DNA of 64,000 bases from Platanthera guangdongensis (Eukaryota > Streptophyta > Magnoliopsida > Asparagales > Orchidaceae). The notes beneath the pieces are model-generated. The model was not told the DNA's origin and did not search any database. It saw nothing but the letters and a program-made list of their open reading frames with translations. The stretch is from NCBI GenBank assembly GCA_039583875.1, contig CM077153.1, forward strand, positions 116,742,568 through 116,806,567, in the 5' to 3' direction. Within the stretch, counting starts at the first letter, position 1, and each line of letters opens with the position of its first letter. The position numbers and the translations under genes were made by a program. Below, piece after piece: positions 33,405-44,506 of the stretch.

Positions 33405-34087
33405 TGATGCAGTAGCCCCGAGCCGACCCCTCTCGGTTGGCCTAGCCAGAGGACCACGTTCTGGCGACCACTGTCGGGCTGCAGCCCAAGCACCCCACCC
33501 ATGACCGCGTCTATTCTCAGCGCGGCGGGATGTTGGGGCGAGGTCTCGAACCCAGCCCCCTTGATAAAGAGCTTTCCTAACATCTCTCATCACCAACTGA
33601 GCTGAAGCTCAGTTGGTGATGAGAGCTGTTAGGAAAGCTCTTTATCAAGGGGGCTGGGTTCGAGACCTCGCCCCAACATCCCGCCGCGCTGAGAATAGAC
33701 GCGGTCATGCAACTCAGTTGGTGATGAGAGCTGTTAGGAAAGCTCTTTATCAAGGGGGCTGGGTTCGAGACCTCGCCCCAACATCCCGCCGCGCTGAGAA
33801 TAGGCGCGGTCATGGGTGGGGTGCTTGGGCTGCAGCCCGACATTGGTCGCCAGAACGTGGTCCTCTGGCTAGGCCAACCGAGAGGGGTCGGCTCGGGGCT
33901 ACTGCATCAAAAAAAGTGCAGCTCAGTTGGTGATGAGTGCTGTTAGGAAAGCTCTTTATCAAGGGGGCGAGGGTTCGAGACCCAACCCCAACATCCCGTC
34001 GCACTGAGAATAGGTGCGGCCATGGGTGGGGTGCATGACCTGCAGGCCGGTAGTGGGCCACCGTATAAGAGCCAGGCCACTGCATCA
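33405..34087. mobile_element. Composite SINE insertion (four copies, one inverted)
   Basis: Inserted in the G LTR with the duplication GTAAT (33400-33404 and 34088-34092); the H copy of the LTR lacks it. It consists of an inverted copy (33405-33603), a truncated direct copy (33606-33709), a full direct copy with an A-run (33710-33915) and a second type of direct copy (33916-34087). Copies have tRNA-like box A (AGCTCAGTTGG) and box B (GGTTCGAGACC) spaced as in tRNA-derived SINEs. The first two form a near-perfect hairpin centred at 33604. The ends TGATGCAGT and ACTGCATCA are inverted because the outer copies face outward with their 3' ends. Confidence 0.85.
33916..34087 (+). mobile_element. 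tRNA-derived SINE, complete copy
   Basis: 172 bp with box A at 33920-33931 and box B at 33972-33982, ending GCCACTGCATCA. It differs from the other three copies in its 3' part. RNA polymerase III would use the internal boxes if active. Confidence 0.75.
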
Positions 34088-35393
34088 GTAATCTCTCTAT
34101 TGAGGTGTACTTCTATCCCAAGTGCATGAGAAGGATCAAGGAAGGTCAAGAAATGGAAATCAAAAGAACATGAATTTTACCTAAGTAAAATTCGTCGAGT
34201 ACGTAAGACATATTCGTCAAATTTGTCGAGTATACTCGTTAATACTCGTCGAATTTGTCGTAAATACTTACTAGCACTCGTCAAATTCATCATTTGTACT
34301 TAGGGTAAAATTTCTGTAAGTTGGAAAATCGGTCAAGTAAAAATCGTCGAGTATCATCATGTATACTCGTCGAATTCGTCGAATGTATCTATCGATACTC
34401 GCCGAATACGTCGAATATACATATCGATACCCGCCAAATTCATCGAGTCATTTTGACATTACTTCTCTAGATTTTTTAAGTTGGATTCGTCAAATATCAC
34501 TTGGTTAGGCGTCAAATGTGTCGAGTATTCTAGCCGATACTCGTCGAATTCGTCGTGTATACTAATCGATATTTGTCGAATTCATCGAGTGATTCTTCTG
34601 CATGGCGTCGAGTGTTACGATTCAATTGGGTAGAGTTTCCCCAAGTAAAATTCATCGAATTTCATTGCTGTCCGTCGAGTATTCTCAACTATACTCGACG
34701 ATACTCGACGAATATTACTTAGGGTTATTTCTTGTAACGCCCCATCCGTCGCATAGCATATGACAAAAGATCCGGCCGGCGCCCGACGCCATATACCACG
34801 GACAGGTAAGGAGATTACAAGTTGTTTCCAAATCCAAGTTCAAGTAGAAACGTGTCCTACCACAAAGCATTCTAGCGCAAGCATTTTAAGTTATACACCC
34901 ATAACGAACAAGTATGTCCACTATACAACATGAATGATATAAATACATCTCACACATGTTTCAGCCGTAGCCTAATTACAATTGTTTCATATACAACAAG
35001 TGATTTCATACATCGGCATGCAGGCCGGCCACACATGAAAACAGTAACCATTCGCTTTTGGGCCTTCGAGGGCTAGCCAACTGCAGCACATGGGCTTCAG
35101 CCCGCTACTTTCCACTTGGCTCTCCAACATCTGCATAAAAGGGCCCACCAAAACGTGGTAAACAAAGCAACGGTCAGCATTTTGCTGACCCGTTTATAAC
35201 GATCCCACCCCTTAATCGGGGCAACGTTTCTCCATCCCTGCAAACAAGGCATAACACACACACACACACATATATAATGGCAACAACAAAGTGCATTTAA
35301 GCACCATTCACCACAGACGTTGGCCCAATGACCACATGCCCCGTGCACACAGGGCACATCTTCTGTATACCGGGCTCCCCCGTGTAACACCAC

Positions 35394-35550
35394 CGTTCAG
35401 AGGTCCATGACTTAACAGTAACTTTGTCGTTCAGAGATCCTTAACTTAACGACTATGTAGTTCAGAGGTAATTAACTTAACGACAAACTTCCCATTTAGA
35501 GGTACTTAACTTAACGACTCTGTCGTTTAGAGGTACTTAACTTGATGGCA
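35394..35550. repeat. ~31-bp minisatellite in solo LTR F
   Basis: Five units of the type GTTCAGAGGTACTTAACTTA plus ~11 bases (ending ACGAC), diverged from one another. I saw no counterpart in the B or D LTRs. Confidence 0.75.
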
Positions 35551-35714
35551 TAGTAATTGGCCATTTCAACACAATTCATCATAAACCACACAGCTCTTTA
35601 CCACTTCAGGCTGTTACACACCATTTCTGGGCCACTTAGGCTCACAACTTCACATACAATGGCCCCCAGGTCTCTTCGAGACAGGCTACACAAAATTTCA
35701 GCTCACTCGGAGCT

Positions 35715-37705
35715 TGAAAGATATTGTACCTAATCACCTAGAGGGGGGGGGGGGTGAATAGGTGACTTGAATCTTTTTAACTTTTTATGCAGCAATCAGA
35801 TAATATCACAGAATTCTATCTACTATATCACAGCACATATGCAACAATCACAGACAACAACAATCACACAGTAGACACAGAGTTTTATAGTGGTTCCCCA
35901 AGCTTTGGGTACATCCACTTTCCCCCTTCGCCTATCTAGCAGTGTACTAGATTCGGCCAAACTCCTCCACTATCTCAGAACCCAAAACAGGCTCCTACAC
36001 CTCAGGCCCAAGGCCCTACAACTCAGCTTTTCCACAAAGCCTACACTCAGCCACAAAGGCCTACACTCACCCACAAAGGCCTACACTCAGCCACTAAGGC
36101 CTACACTCAGAGATTTAACTCTCCTACCCTCAGCCTTTATAATTGCAGGCTTACAATCTCAGATCCCTAAGGATCCTACAAGTTATAATGAATACAAAAT
36201 GTATAAACTCAACAACTTAGATGAAAGAGAGATAAGTTGTGAGATTCTTGATGAGTTCTTGGAAGAACTCAGCTGAAATCAATCTGACTTGGCTTTCTTC
36301 AAAGCTTCTTGAAAGTAGAACACATAAAGACTGATTCCTCTGCAGTTGATCCTTGATCTCTGCTTCTTAAGATTCAGACCAATCTGAATCCTTCTTCTCA
36401 GCTGGGTTCCAACAGCTGATTTCTTGGATGGAGCTCTCTCTCTCCAACTTCTTAGATATTCACTTGAAAGCTAGATCTTCTTGTGTGTTTCCCTTGTGAA
36501 TGATCACTTGAACCACTTCATCAATCCTCAACCACAGTTTCTGTAGACTGTATAAGCCTATTTATAGGCCTTCTTCATGGTAACCGGCAGGTCCGGTCCA
36601 TAACTGATTTCTGACAACTCTGACAGGTGCTGTAGACCAGCTGGAATGGCAGCTGTCAAGTCATCCAGTCAGTTCTTGAAAATTCTGTAACTGTCTTTAA
36701 GTGTCGAGACTTTCTGTCTTTAAGTGTCGACACTTATAGACCAAGTGTCGACACAAGTTGTCTAAGTGTCGACACTAGTCTACAAGGTGTCGACACAACT
36801 CCTTGTGTTGTAGATTTTGTATCTCGACACTACTTCTTCTTCATGTGTCGACACTGAAATTGAGTGTCGACACAAGTACTTGTACTTCAGTATCCTGCTG
36901 AATTCTTTGAATCTATTAAGTGTCGACACTGCTTCTTGGTGTCGACACATGTCTTCAGTGTTGATACTTGTTGAGTGTCGACACATTGCTCTGGGTGTCG
37001 ACACTTTCTTCTTCTGTCGAGACTCTGGCTGAGTGTCGACACAACTCCTTAGTGTCGACACTTGTACTTAGAATATTTTGTTGAACTTTGCTGTTCTTTA
37101 CTAAGTGTCGACACAGCTCCTTGTGTCGACACTTTCTTCAAGTGTTGAGTCTTCAGCTAAGTGTCGACACATTGTTCTGGGTGTCGACACTTACTTCAAG
37201 TGTTGACTCTTCTGTTGAGTGTCGACACATTGTTCTGGGTGTCGACACTTGCTTCAAGTGTTGACTCTTCTGTTGAGTGTCGACACATTGTTCTGGGTGT
37301 CGACACTTGTACTTAGTCTCAGCTGACTTTTGCTGAGTGTCGATACAGCCTCCAAGTGTCGACACTTTCTGATGTAGACACAGTTTTTCTGGGTGTCGAC
37401 ACAACTGCTAAGTGTCGACACAGCTTCACTGTCTTTTCTTCACTGAGTGTCGACACAGCTCCTTGTGTCGACACAATGACTCCAAGTGTCGACACTGCTT
37501 GCCTGGGTGTCGACATAAGTCATCTTAAGTGTTGACACTTTCCCTCTGGGTGTCGACACATGGACTTAGAAACTTTTTCTTCTTTCCTGCAAATACTTAG
37601 CCTGCACAAGCAAACTCAAAACACATCAAATACATTTTTGATGTATATCATTGAGTTGGGTGAGGCTTCTTCAAATCAGGTACATTTGAACCAATGTACC
37701 CAACA
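35715..37705 (-). mobile_element. Copia-type solo LTR inside F
   Basis: 1,991 bp flanked by GAGCT (35710-35714 and 37706-37710). On the minus strand it starts TGTTGGGTACATTGG and ends GGTACAATATCTTTCA, with a C-rich run near the end (12 Gs on +, 35743-35754). The sequence of F continues on both sides. No PBS or coding part is present. It shares GGGGAACCACTATA with the G LTR. Confidence 0.88.
36703..37560. repeat. AGTGTCGACACT palindrome array
   Basis: Dozens of copies of a perfect 12-base palindrome and near variants, spaced irregularly at 15-40 bases, in the U3 half of the Copia-type solo LTR. Confidence 0.93.
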
Positions 37706-38429
37706 GAGCTATCGCCTGGCGACACTCACTGTCGCCCGGCGACATCAACAGTTCACAAAATTGTGATCATTCCTAGGTATTTTCCTGGAAATTCTTCCAG
37801 TACTTTGGTGCAGCGGCCTGCACACCCTGTGACTCCGAATTTCACACGTACTTTACACGCATATCCACTGAGTCTTCTCCAGCACGCAAACACAAAATAT
37901 CACCAATCCAGACCGACCTGTCTAGATGAGCTTCACACAACATGCATATTCTGTACTCTACATTTCTGGATCAAAATGCAAGAATATATGGGGATCAAAC
38001 CGATCTTCCCATTGGAATCTACCCTTTTCACCTTTTGGTGAGGGGATCCATGAAAATATGCATATTGAGGACTTCACTTGTCCAGGAGAAACTCGTTGCC
38101 CTTGTAGTTCTCTTCGGAGCCATGTCGAAGCTTTTCTCCGCGAATGAAAAGAAGCACATCGTTCTCCTCTTCGCAGATCTATCCCTGGATCTGGCCTCCG
38201 ACCACAAGATCTCCTTCAGCGAACTCACAAAGCTCAGCCCAGCACTTCCTTAGCTTCTTCTTCCTTTTCACTCAAGGGAAATCAAGAAATGAAGAGAGAG
38301 AGAGAGAGGAAAGAGAATGAAACCTCCTTCCTATTCTTCTCTGGTTAAGGGGATCCGTGATTAATCTCAGCCACATGATCTCTCATTCAAAACAAAACAA
38401 AGGCAAGGATTTGAGTAGACTGTTCAACT

Positions 38430-38945
38430 TTGGCGATATCGCCTGGCGATATCGACTGTCGCCACTTGGCGATATCGTTCACCGCTTTGACCGCTTTGAC
38501 CCAGGTCAACCACTGCTTATTGGCCGCTTAACAGCCAATCCGACATGGGTCATACGCCACGTGGTACTATCGCCTGGTGACACCCACTATCGCCCGCGAT
38601 ATCACGCCACTCAACGCTTTCAGGCGTCGAGTGAGTTGAGAGCGTCGAGAGCGTCGAGTGCCGACTCAACGCTTTATTGCCATCGCCATCTGGCGATACC
38701 CACTATCGCCCGACGTTAACAAAGCAAGTAACTCACTCAATGCTTCTAGGCGTCGAGTGCATCGAGCTCACTCAATGTTTTATGGCATTGAGTGCCATCA
38801 CTGTCACCGTTTGGCGATACCAACTGCCGCCACTCGGCGATATTAATTCGACGATTTGTCTAAACCATTGAGTTCGTCGAGCGCGGATCGACGAATGCCA
38901 CTATCGCCATCAGGCGATACCCACTGTCGCCCGACGACAGTGACA
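38430..38945. repeat. GGCGATATCGCC / GTCGAGTG array in F
   Basis: GGCGATATCGCC and degenerate forms (TGTCGCCCGGCGAC, TATCGCCTGG), mixed with GTCGAGTG/CACTCAACG repeats. A first few copies lie at 37710-37745 beside the nested solo LTR. The array is in U3, near the LTR start on the minus strand. Confidence 0.88.
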
Positions 38946-39086
38946 AAAGTTCTGTTGTCAATTTTATGGTGTTATATTTCTTCTTCCCGATTTTAAAATC
39001 TTGTACGCTCTTGTCGACATCCATGTACATTGACCCGCGAGTTTTCCGACGTGCAATAACTATTCTAGCCGCTGCAAAGGAAGATC

Positions 39087-39100
39087 TCTATATATATTTA
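39087..39100 (+). promoter_or_regulatory. TATA box of the G LTR
   Basis: CTCTATATATATTT downstream of the TTCGTCGAA array and upstream of a purine/pyrimidine-mixed transcribed region. The position matches the TATA in other LTRs here. Confidence 0.6.
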
Positions 39101-39679
39101 GGGTGGGTTATTCTAAAACCCCAATCGTGCTAATCGTACTCATTTCAAGAAACTTTCCCGATCAAGAAATTTCATCAGCTCCCGTACGTGACTCGCGACT
39201 TCTGCTCGGCCAACGACAAGTTGCATGATTTGATCGTCTTGAAGCAATCGACTGGATCATCATTCTCAAAAGTTTCTGATTTTCTCAGATCTAGTCGATC
39301 CATGATCAACGTCTTCAAAGATTTTAGAATTTCCGTGTTCACCAAGATATTCAAGATCAACCTTTCGAAGAACGACAGAGTGAAGACGTAGATTTACATA
39401 GGATTTCTTGTAATCATTTTATTATAAATCTACTTTTATATTTGTAGGAGGTTTTCCCTCCGAGTAGTAGATCTATTTTTGGATCGAGTTGTAGGAGACG
39501 TTCTCCTAGTGCTAGGAGCGTTGTCTTTGAGTTGTAGTAGTTGAGGCTCCGAGGTGTAAGATTTGTTGAAATCTGAGAAATGTGAAGTAGCCGAATCTAG
39601 CCCTTCGTGGTAGATAGGCGAGGCGGGATAATGGACGTACCCAACTCGGGGAACCACTATAGATCTCTGTGTTCTAGAT

Positions 39680-40149
39680 GATACTCAATGATTTTTACTT
39701 GACAGATTTTCCAACTTACAAAAATTTTACCTTAAGTACTAATGGTGAATTCGACGAGTGCTAGTAAGTATATACGATGGGTATTAACGAGTATAATCGA
39801 CGAATTCAACGAATATGTCTTACGATACTCGATGAATTTTACTTGGGTAAAATTCCTGTTCTTCTGATTTCCATTCCTTGACCTTCCTTGATCCTTCTCA
39901 TGCACTTGGGATAGAAGTACACCCCAATAAAGAGATTACACATGAGTCAACACATTGACCTACACAATGAAGGATTACATTGTATAGTCCAGTGTTTCAT
40001 GACCCACTGTAACCTAACATTGGGTTATACATAACAATACAGTCCTGCAAACACATAACTAAAACATAACATCAAATACAAACTCAATTCATCTTAGCTT
40101 AACGAGACCCTTCTTCAAATCAGGGTTATTGTGGATACAATACCCATCA
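39680..40149 (-). repeat. Inverted copy of the G LTR start (H)
   Basis: The reverse complement of 33190-33404 plus 34088-~34350, lacking the SINE cluster. On the minus strand it begins TGATGGGTATTG at 40149. It ends near 39680, where it meets the + oriented G LTR head on. Homology breaks after the shared GAGTATCAT. Confidence 0.85.
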
Positions 40150-40342
40150 ACCAACAACTACTCAGTCAGGTGCTCCTCGTCGCCAATCTGTCTGCTGTCA
40201 TTACTGTCGGTGCATAAACCACGTCAAATTTGAGTGTCACAAGATTCAGAGGGCTCAACAGTTTGGTCAACAGCATGCTCCTGATGCTCATCCAGCACAT
40301 TTCTCTACTATGACACAGTCTCTCTGTTTTTGAGCATGCCCA
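40150..40342 (+). pseudogene. gag: Copia J gag C-terminus
   Basis: It encodes a CCHC knuckle (CHYCRCINHVKFEC) then HKIQRAQQF, the usual tail of a Copia Gag. Upstream it is cut by H. Downstream it is interrupted by the CACTA element and resumes at 43777. A TGA at 40331 breaks the frame. Confidence 0.75.
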
Positions 40343-43300
40343 TACTACAACAAATATGGACATCAGCCACGTTTTTAAGAGTCTTTGGTGACGTTTTTCA
40401 AATGTCGCTATTGTTTTCACGACGCTTTTATAAACGTCGCACAAGCGTCGCGAATACAAGCGTCACCAAAAGAATTCTCGACGTTTTCACTATCCGCGTC
40501 ACCAATACAACGATGGCATTAACGACGTTTACAGTTATAAACGTGGCGGTCTTTGTCCACATTTTGGAATGTCAAATGTGGCAAGCTATAGCCATGTTTT
40601 TCAATAAAAATGTTGCAACTTTTAAAATTATTTTGGCCATGTTTATTAACTACATGCAACCAATATTATTTAATATAAGAAATAAATTTTTATATCCTAA
40701 TACAGCTGAGCAGATTAAGCAAAGCAAACAGAAAAGAGGCATTTCTTGAAGAAAATTATTTAGACTTAATTCAAAATATATCAAGAGTATCAATCAAACA
40801 ATATGAAGATATACATTCCATAATAATCTTGTTTCATTTTACAATAAAAAACAAAATTGTCCATTTATTACAGAATTTTAACAAGAAGATCTATGTTCTC
40901 ATAAAAAGTACACATAAGCTTGTGAAGCATGACCATGACCATCATGAGAACCAAAATGCAGATTCCACCATCCAAAAGCCTTGTTGTGACTTGCGATCAT
41001 GACCGTATAGTTCATATTTCAGTAATTAGATATATCCTGCAATAAAATCATTTAATCATTAGAAATATTGTATTAAATAAATCGGGCACGTATCTTTTCT
41101 TTTTTATCATCTCAATTCAGAGCAGTGGAAGTCATATACAGTACTAAAGTAAGTTTTCATTTTAGATTTTTATTTCAGTTTATGATTTCATTTTGATTTC
41201 AATTTCAGTTTTAATTTTTAATTAATTTCAAACATATACAGTACTAAATTAATGCAACAAATCAAATAGTTGCAGATCCAAATCTCAAGCAAAATCATTT
41301 GATTTCCTCTCTTTCACTTAAATTCCTTCGCGATGTGCCTATGATGGTTAATTGAATTTACATACAAGCAGAGTACATTATGCCAATATCATGCAAAAGG
41401 TCAGAACAAAATGCTGGAAGAAATCATGAAATGGCAGCAACTGTGAAAAAATGTTGGAAGAAATGTTGTATAAATACCTTTAAATATAATGATTACGCAA
41501 TCAGTGAAACTGAAGCTACCAAATTATAATTTAGTTTTCTATGTATATCAATCAAGTGAACCTTTAGTGTGATTTTGGTTTTACCGGAGTTCTAACCTTG
41601 GATTGTCTTTTTAACAGGAGGATTTGTGGCAAGTTGCATTTCCTATAGGAACCGAGGTATGATTGCTTATTCGTTTGATATCATTGCGGCACATTCTTTC
41701 ATTAGATGCTTATTAATTAGAACTAGTCTAAGTTATTAAGGCCCAATAACGTGAAATGTCTATTTGTTTCCTTGGTGTTGTATGACATGTTTGCGGTTTC
41801 GTACAGTGGGATAACATGAAATCGAAAACTAAAAATGAGATTAAAAACTCCAAACTGAAAGTAAAAATCTAAATGAAATCAAAAATCAAAACTGAAATCT
41901 AAAATCAAATCAAAAATCAAAACATAAATAAAAAAAATGAAAATCTGAAATTAAAAATCAAAACTGAAATTGAAAATCAAAATGAAATCATAAACTGAAA
42001 TAAAAAACTAAAATGAAAATTGAAATTGAAAACTGGGATTCAAATTGGAATTAACTGAAAATAAAACTGAAATTTAAATTGAAATTAACTGAAAATAAAA
42101 CTGAAATCTAAATTGAAATTAACTAAGGCATTTGGCGAGGGAGCGCGAGATAACTTAAAACTGAGATTAACTTAAAGTAGGACTGAAATGTAAGCTGAAA
42201 AAAACGTAATCCTAAACAACGGGAAATAATTTAACCTTTAGCATAACTAACGATCCAGATTTTTATTGTAATTTTTAATATCATATGCAGTTTTTGACAA
42301 TTTAATCATATGCACAGAGATATTTTGATCATTCTGTTGCTACGTTTATACAAAGAGTTAATGTACAAATTGAAAAACATATTCTCAATTTTACATTACC
42401 ATATTCAGGGTGGACTCTCACACACCCAGATCAATTTTACATTAATGTGCCCACGCACACCCACACACAAACTTTATATGAAAATTTGAAACTTACCACA
42501 ATAAAGCACATAGAACAAACAATTGTAATACCAAATCGAGGAAGAACTACCTCTTAATTAGACCCAAAATTTTAGAACAACAATCATCAATCAATATACC
42601 AGAACGTCAAAGATTTTGATCAAAACTAGAATCAATGCGTGTTGTATTGAATCAAGTACTCATGGAACAAAAAGACTACTGCTACCGGTGGCAAGAAAAA
42701 AATCTATAAATATATAAGTGCATAGCAAACGATTTAACAATACCAACTGATTTCATAGCAAATAACATGCTAGCATCATCACTGAAGTCTAAACAAAAAT
42801 CATTCACAACAGTTCACAGATTACAAAACCTTTGTTCTCACGGTACAAGAAGAAGAAATTTAATCCTAATTATGCCGTAATAAAACACTCAACAAGAAAG
42901 GTAACTCTAGTCTAAATTAGTTTTTCTATTTTTTGCTTACGTCCGATGGTTTCCAGAGTTTTTTGCTCATATATCTGTGAAAACTTCTTTCTATAGGTGA
43001 AAATAAATTCCTTACTGCTTCCCTATTTGGAATAGTAAGAAGATGATGAAAGATCTCTTAGAGCAAGGACCCATTTCTGGAAAATCCAGGAGGTGTGCTC
43101 GCTTGGAGAAGTCCTCCACATTCCCAGAAAACGAGAAGTTCCAATCCCTATGACTATAGTTGAGTTGCAAGGGGAAAGAAGTTTAACCTAGTGTTTGCCT
43201 CGACAGAGACACCCGATGAGGTTGCAAACTCTAGTGCTTTCAAGGTGAGAGCGGAAGTCAAAGAAAGTGTGGAAGGATTCTCTGACCTGAAATCTCCTCC

Positions 43301-43773
43301 TTACTGGAGAATGCCTTCCCGCAACCTTGCCACGACTCCTAACCACGAAGACTGACAAGAAAGAAATGACAGAGAAAGGGGCTTCGATTCGCTCCGGCAA
43401 GGAGGAAAGAAGGGTCTGTGCAGCTGGTATTTGGGCAATGGGGGGAGGAAATAAAGAGAGCAACAGAAGCAGGTTAGGTTTTTTTACTTAGGGCAGTGGG
43501 GGTCGGGGCGATGGAGAGGAAACAAAAAAGCGGGCGGGGTTTGTTTTTAATTCGGGCGGCATGAGTTAATCCAACGGCGCAAAATCAAAATATAGACACG
43601 CGTGTTTTTTAATTAGTGTTTAATTAGTAATCTAGTGGCGGTTTACTTAAAACACAACTAAAAGAAAATTATGTCAACGCTTTTATAAAAAATGTCCCTA
43701 AAATTAATGTTTTTAGACACGTTTTATAAAGCGCAGCAAAAAAACGCCTCCATAAATCTTCTTTCTTGTAGTG
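40343..43773. mobile_element. Non-autonomous CACTA transposon
   Basis: 3,431 bp with the 3-bp duplication CCA (40340-40342 and 43774-43776). The right end reads CACTACAAGAAAG on the minus strand; the left end is TACTACAACAAAT, first base mutated from C. Subterminal ACGTTTATAAACGTCGC-type repeats occur at 40370-40560, and weaker ones at 43600-43750. The interior is AT-rich with no transposase. A 91-codon minus frame at 43463-43188 is not recognisable. Confidence 0.88.
41815..42200. repeat. A-rich simple repeats in the CACTA interior
   Basis: Degenerate repetition of GAAATCAAAAATCAAAACT and similar. No coding signal. The rest of the interior (40800-43100) is unremarkable AT-rich sequence. Confidence 0.7.
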
Positions 43774-44506
43774 CCAGCAGATTGCCCAACAACTATCTTA
43801 TGGTTCACTACATCACTCCTCTGCCTCAATGCTTTCACTGGATGCTTCTGGTGACTCTGCTTCTCAACTGGCCGCCTCCGCCCCAACTGGTATCACCTCT
43901 TCCGACTAGTTGCTTGACTCTAGAGCCTCTTTTCACATGACCCATGAAGCCACTCATCTCCTGCCCTGTTAGCCCGTCTTGTCTGCCCTTAGTGTTATAG
44001 TTGCTGATGATACTATTCTCCCATGCACTAGCCGTAGCCTTCTTCATACCACCCATTTTCATATTCCTGATGTTGAATACATACCCAACTTATCCATGAA
44101 CCTTATTTCCGCCAGTCAACTCACCTCTCACGGTTGTCTTGTTATTTTTCATGAGTTTACTTGTCGTGTGCATGATCGTCTGACAGGGACACTCCTTGTA
44201 TTTGGCCGTCGCCGTAGTGAGGTCTACATCCTTGATAATTTTCATCTTTCCTCCACTTCATCGTCACTGACAGCCTCTTCTCTGTCTCTTTCTTCAGTGG
44301 GCTTCTCTTAGTGGAATCACTGACTTGGTTATTCCAGTAGCTCGCATATTTCATCCCTCATCAGTACTGGTCTTCTTGGTCATGTTTTTGTTGATAGGTC
44401 TCACTCTTGTATGAGTTGTAATCTTAGCAAATTGCTACAACTCCCTTATTTGTCCAGTGAGTCCAGGTCTTGTCATCCCTTTGGTTTAGTTCATTCAGAT
44501 TTATGG
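43774..44506 (+). pseudogene. pol: Copia J protease to integrase start
   Basis: Protease LLDSRASFHMTH (DSG changed to DSR), the strand-rich stretch FHIPDVEYIPNLSMNLISASQL, the GAG-pre-integrase region (SCMSCNLSKLLQLP) and HSDLW at the integrase start, where LTR K cuts in (TATGG at 44502-44506). It contains several stops and frameshifts, for example at 43908 and 44309. Confidence 0.82.

Larger units (their letters stand above)
34733..38976 (-). mobile_element. Gypsy solo LTR F
   Basis: One LTR of the B/D type, minus strand, flanked by TTTCT (34728-34732 and 38977-38981). On the + strand it runs TGTAACGCC to GTGTTATA. Without the nested insertion it is ~2.25 kb, like B and D. It carries the MAPKRTTR exon (ATG at 38123-38121, then GCAACG where D has the donor GTAACG). 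No PBS or interior flanks it, so it arose by LTR-LTR recombination. Confidence 0.9.
33190..39679 (+). repeat. 3' LTR of element G with nested insertions
   Basis: The LTR starts TATTGGGTATTG (TG mutated to TA; the inverted copy H has TGATGGGTATTG). Its own pieces are 33190-33404, 34088-34732 and 38977-39679. They contain a TTCGTCGAA array (34187-34720), a TATA box, and GGGGAACCACTATA near the end, which is also present in the Copia-type solo LTR inside F. It holds the SINE cluster and solo LTR F, and breaks off at ~39679 against H. Confidence 0.75.

Noticed and set aside
33916..33990. A functional tRNA gene
   Set aside because: Boxes A and B are tRNA-like, but the acceptor stem and cloverleaf do not close and the sequence is repeated with SINE tails.
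36703..37560. CRISPR-like array
   Set aside because: The repeated units are short palindromes with irregular spacing inside a plant LTR; there are no uniform spacers and no cas genes.
43188..43463. 91-codon frame in the CACTA element as transposase
   Set aside because: No transposase motif, too short, and in a region of mixed composition.
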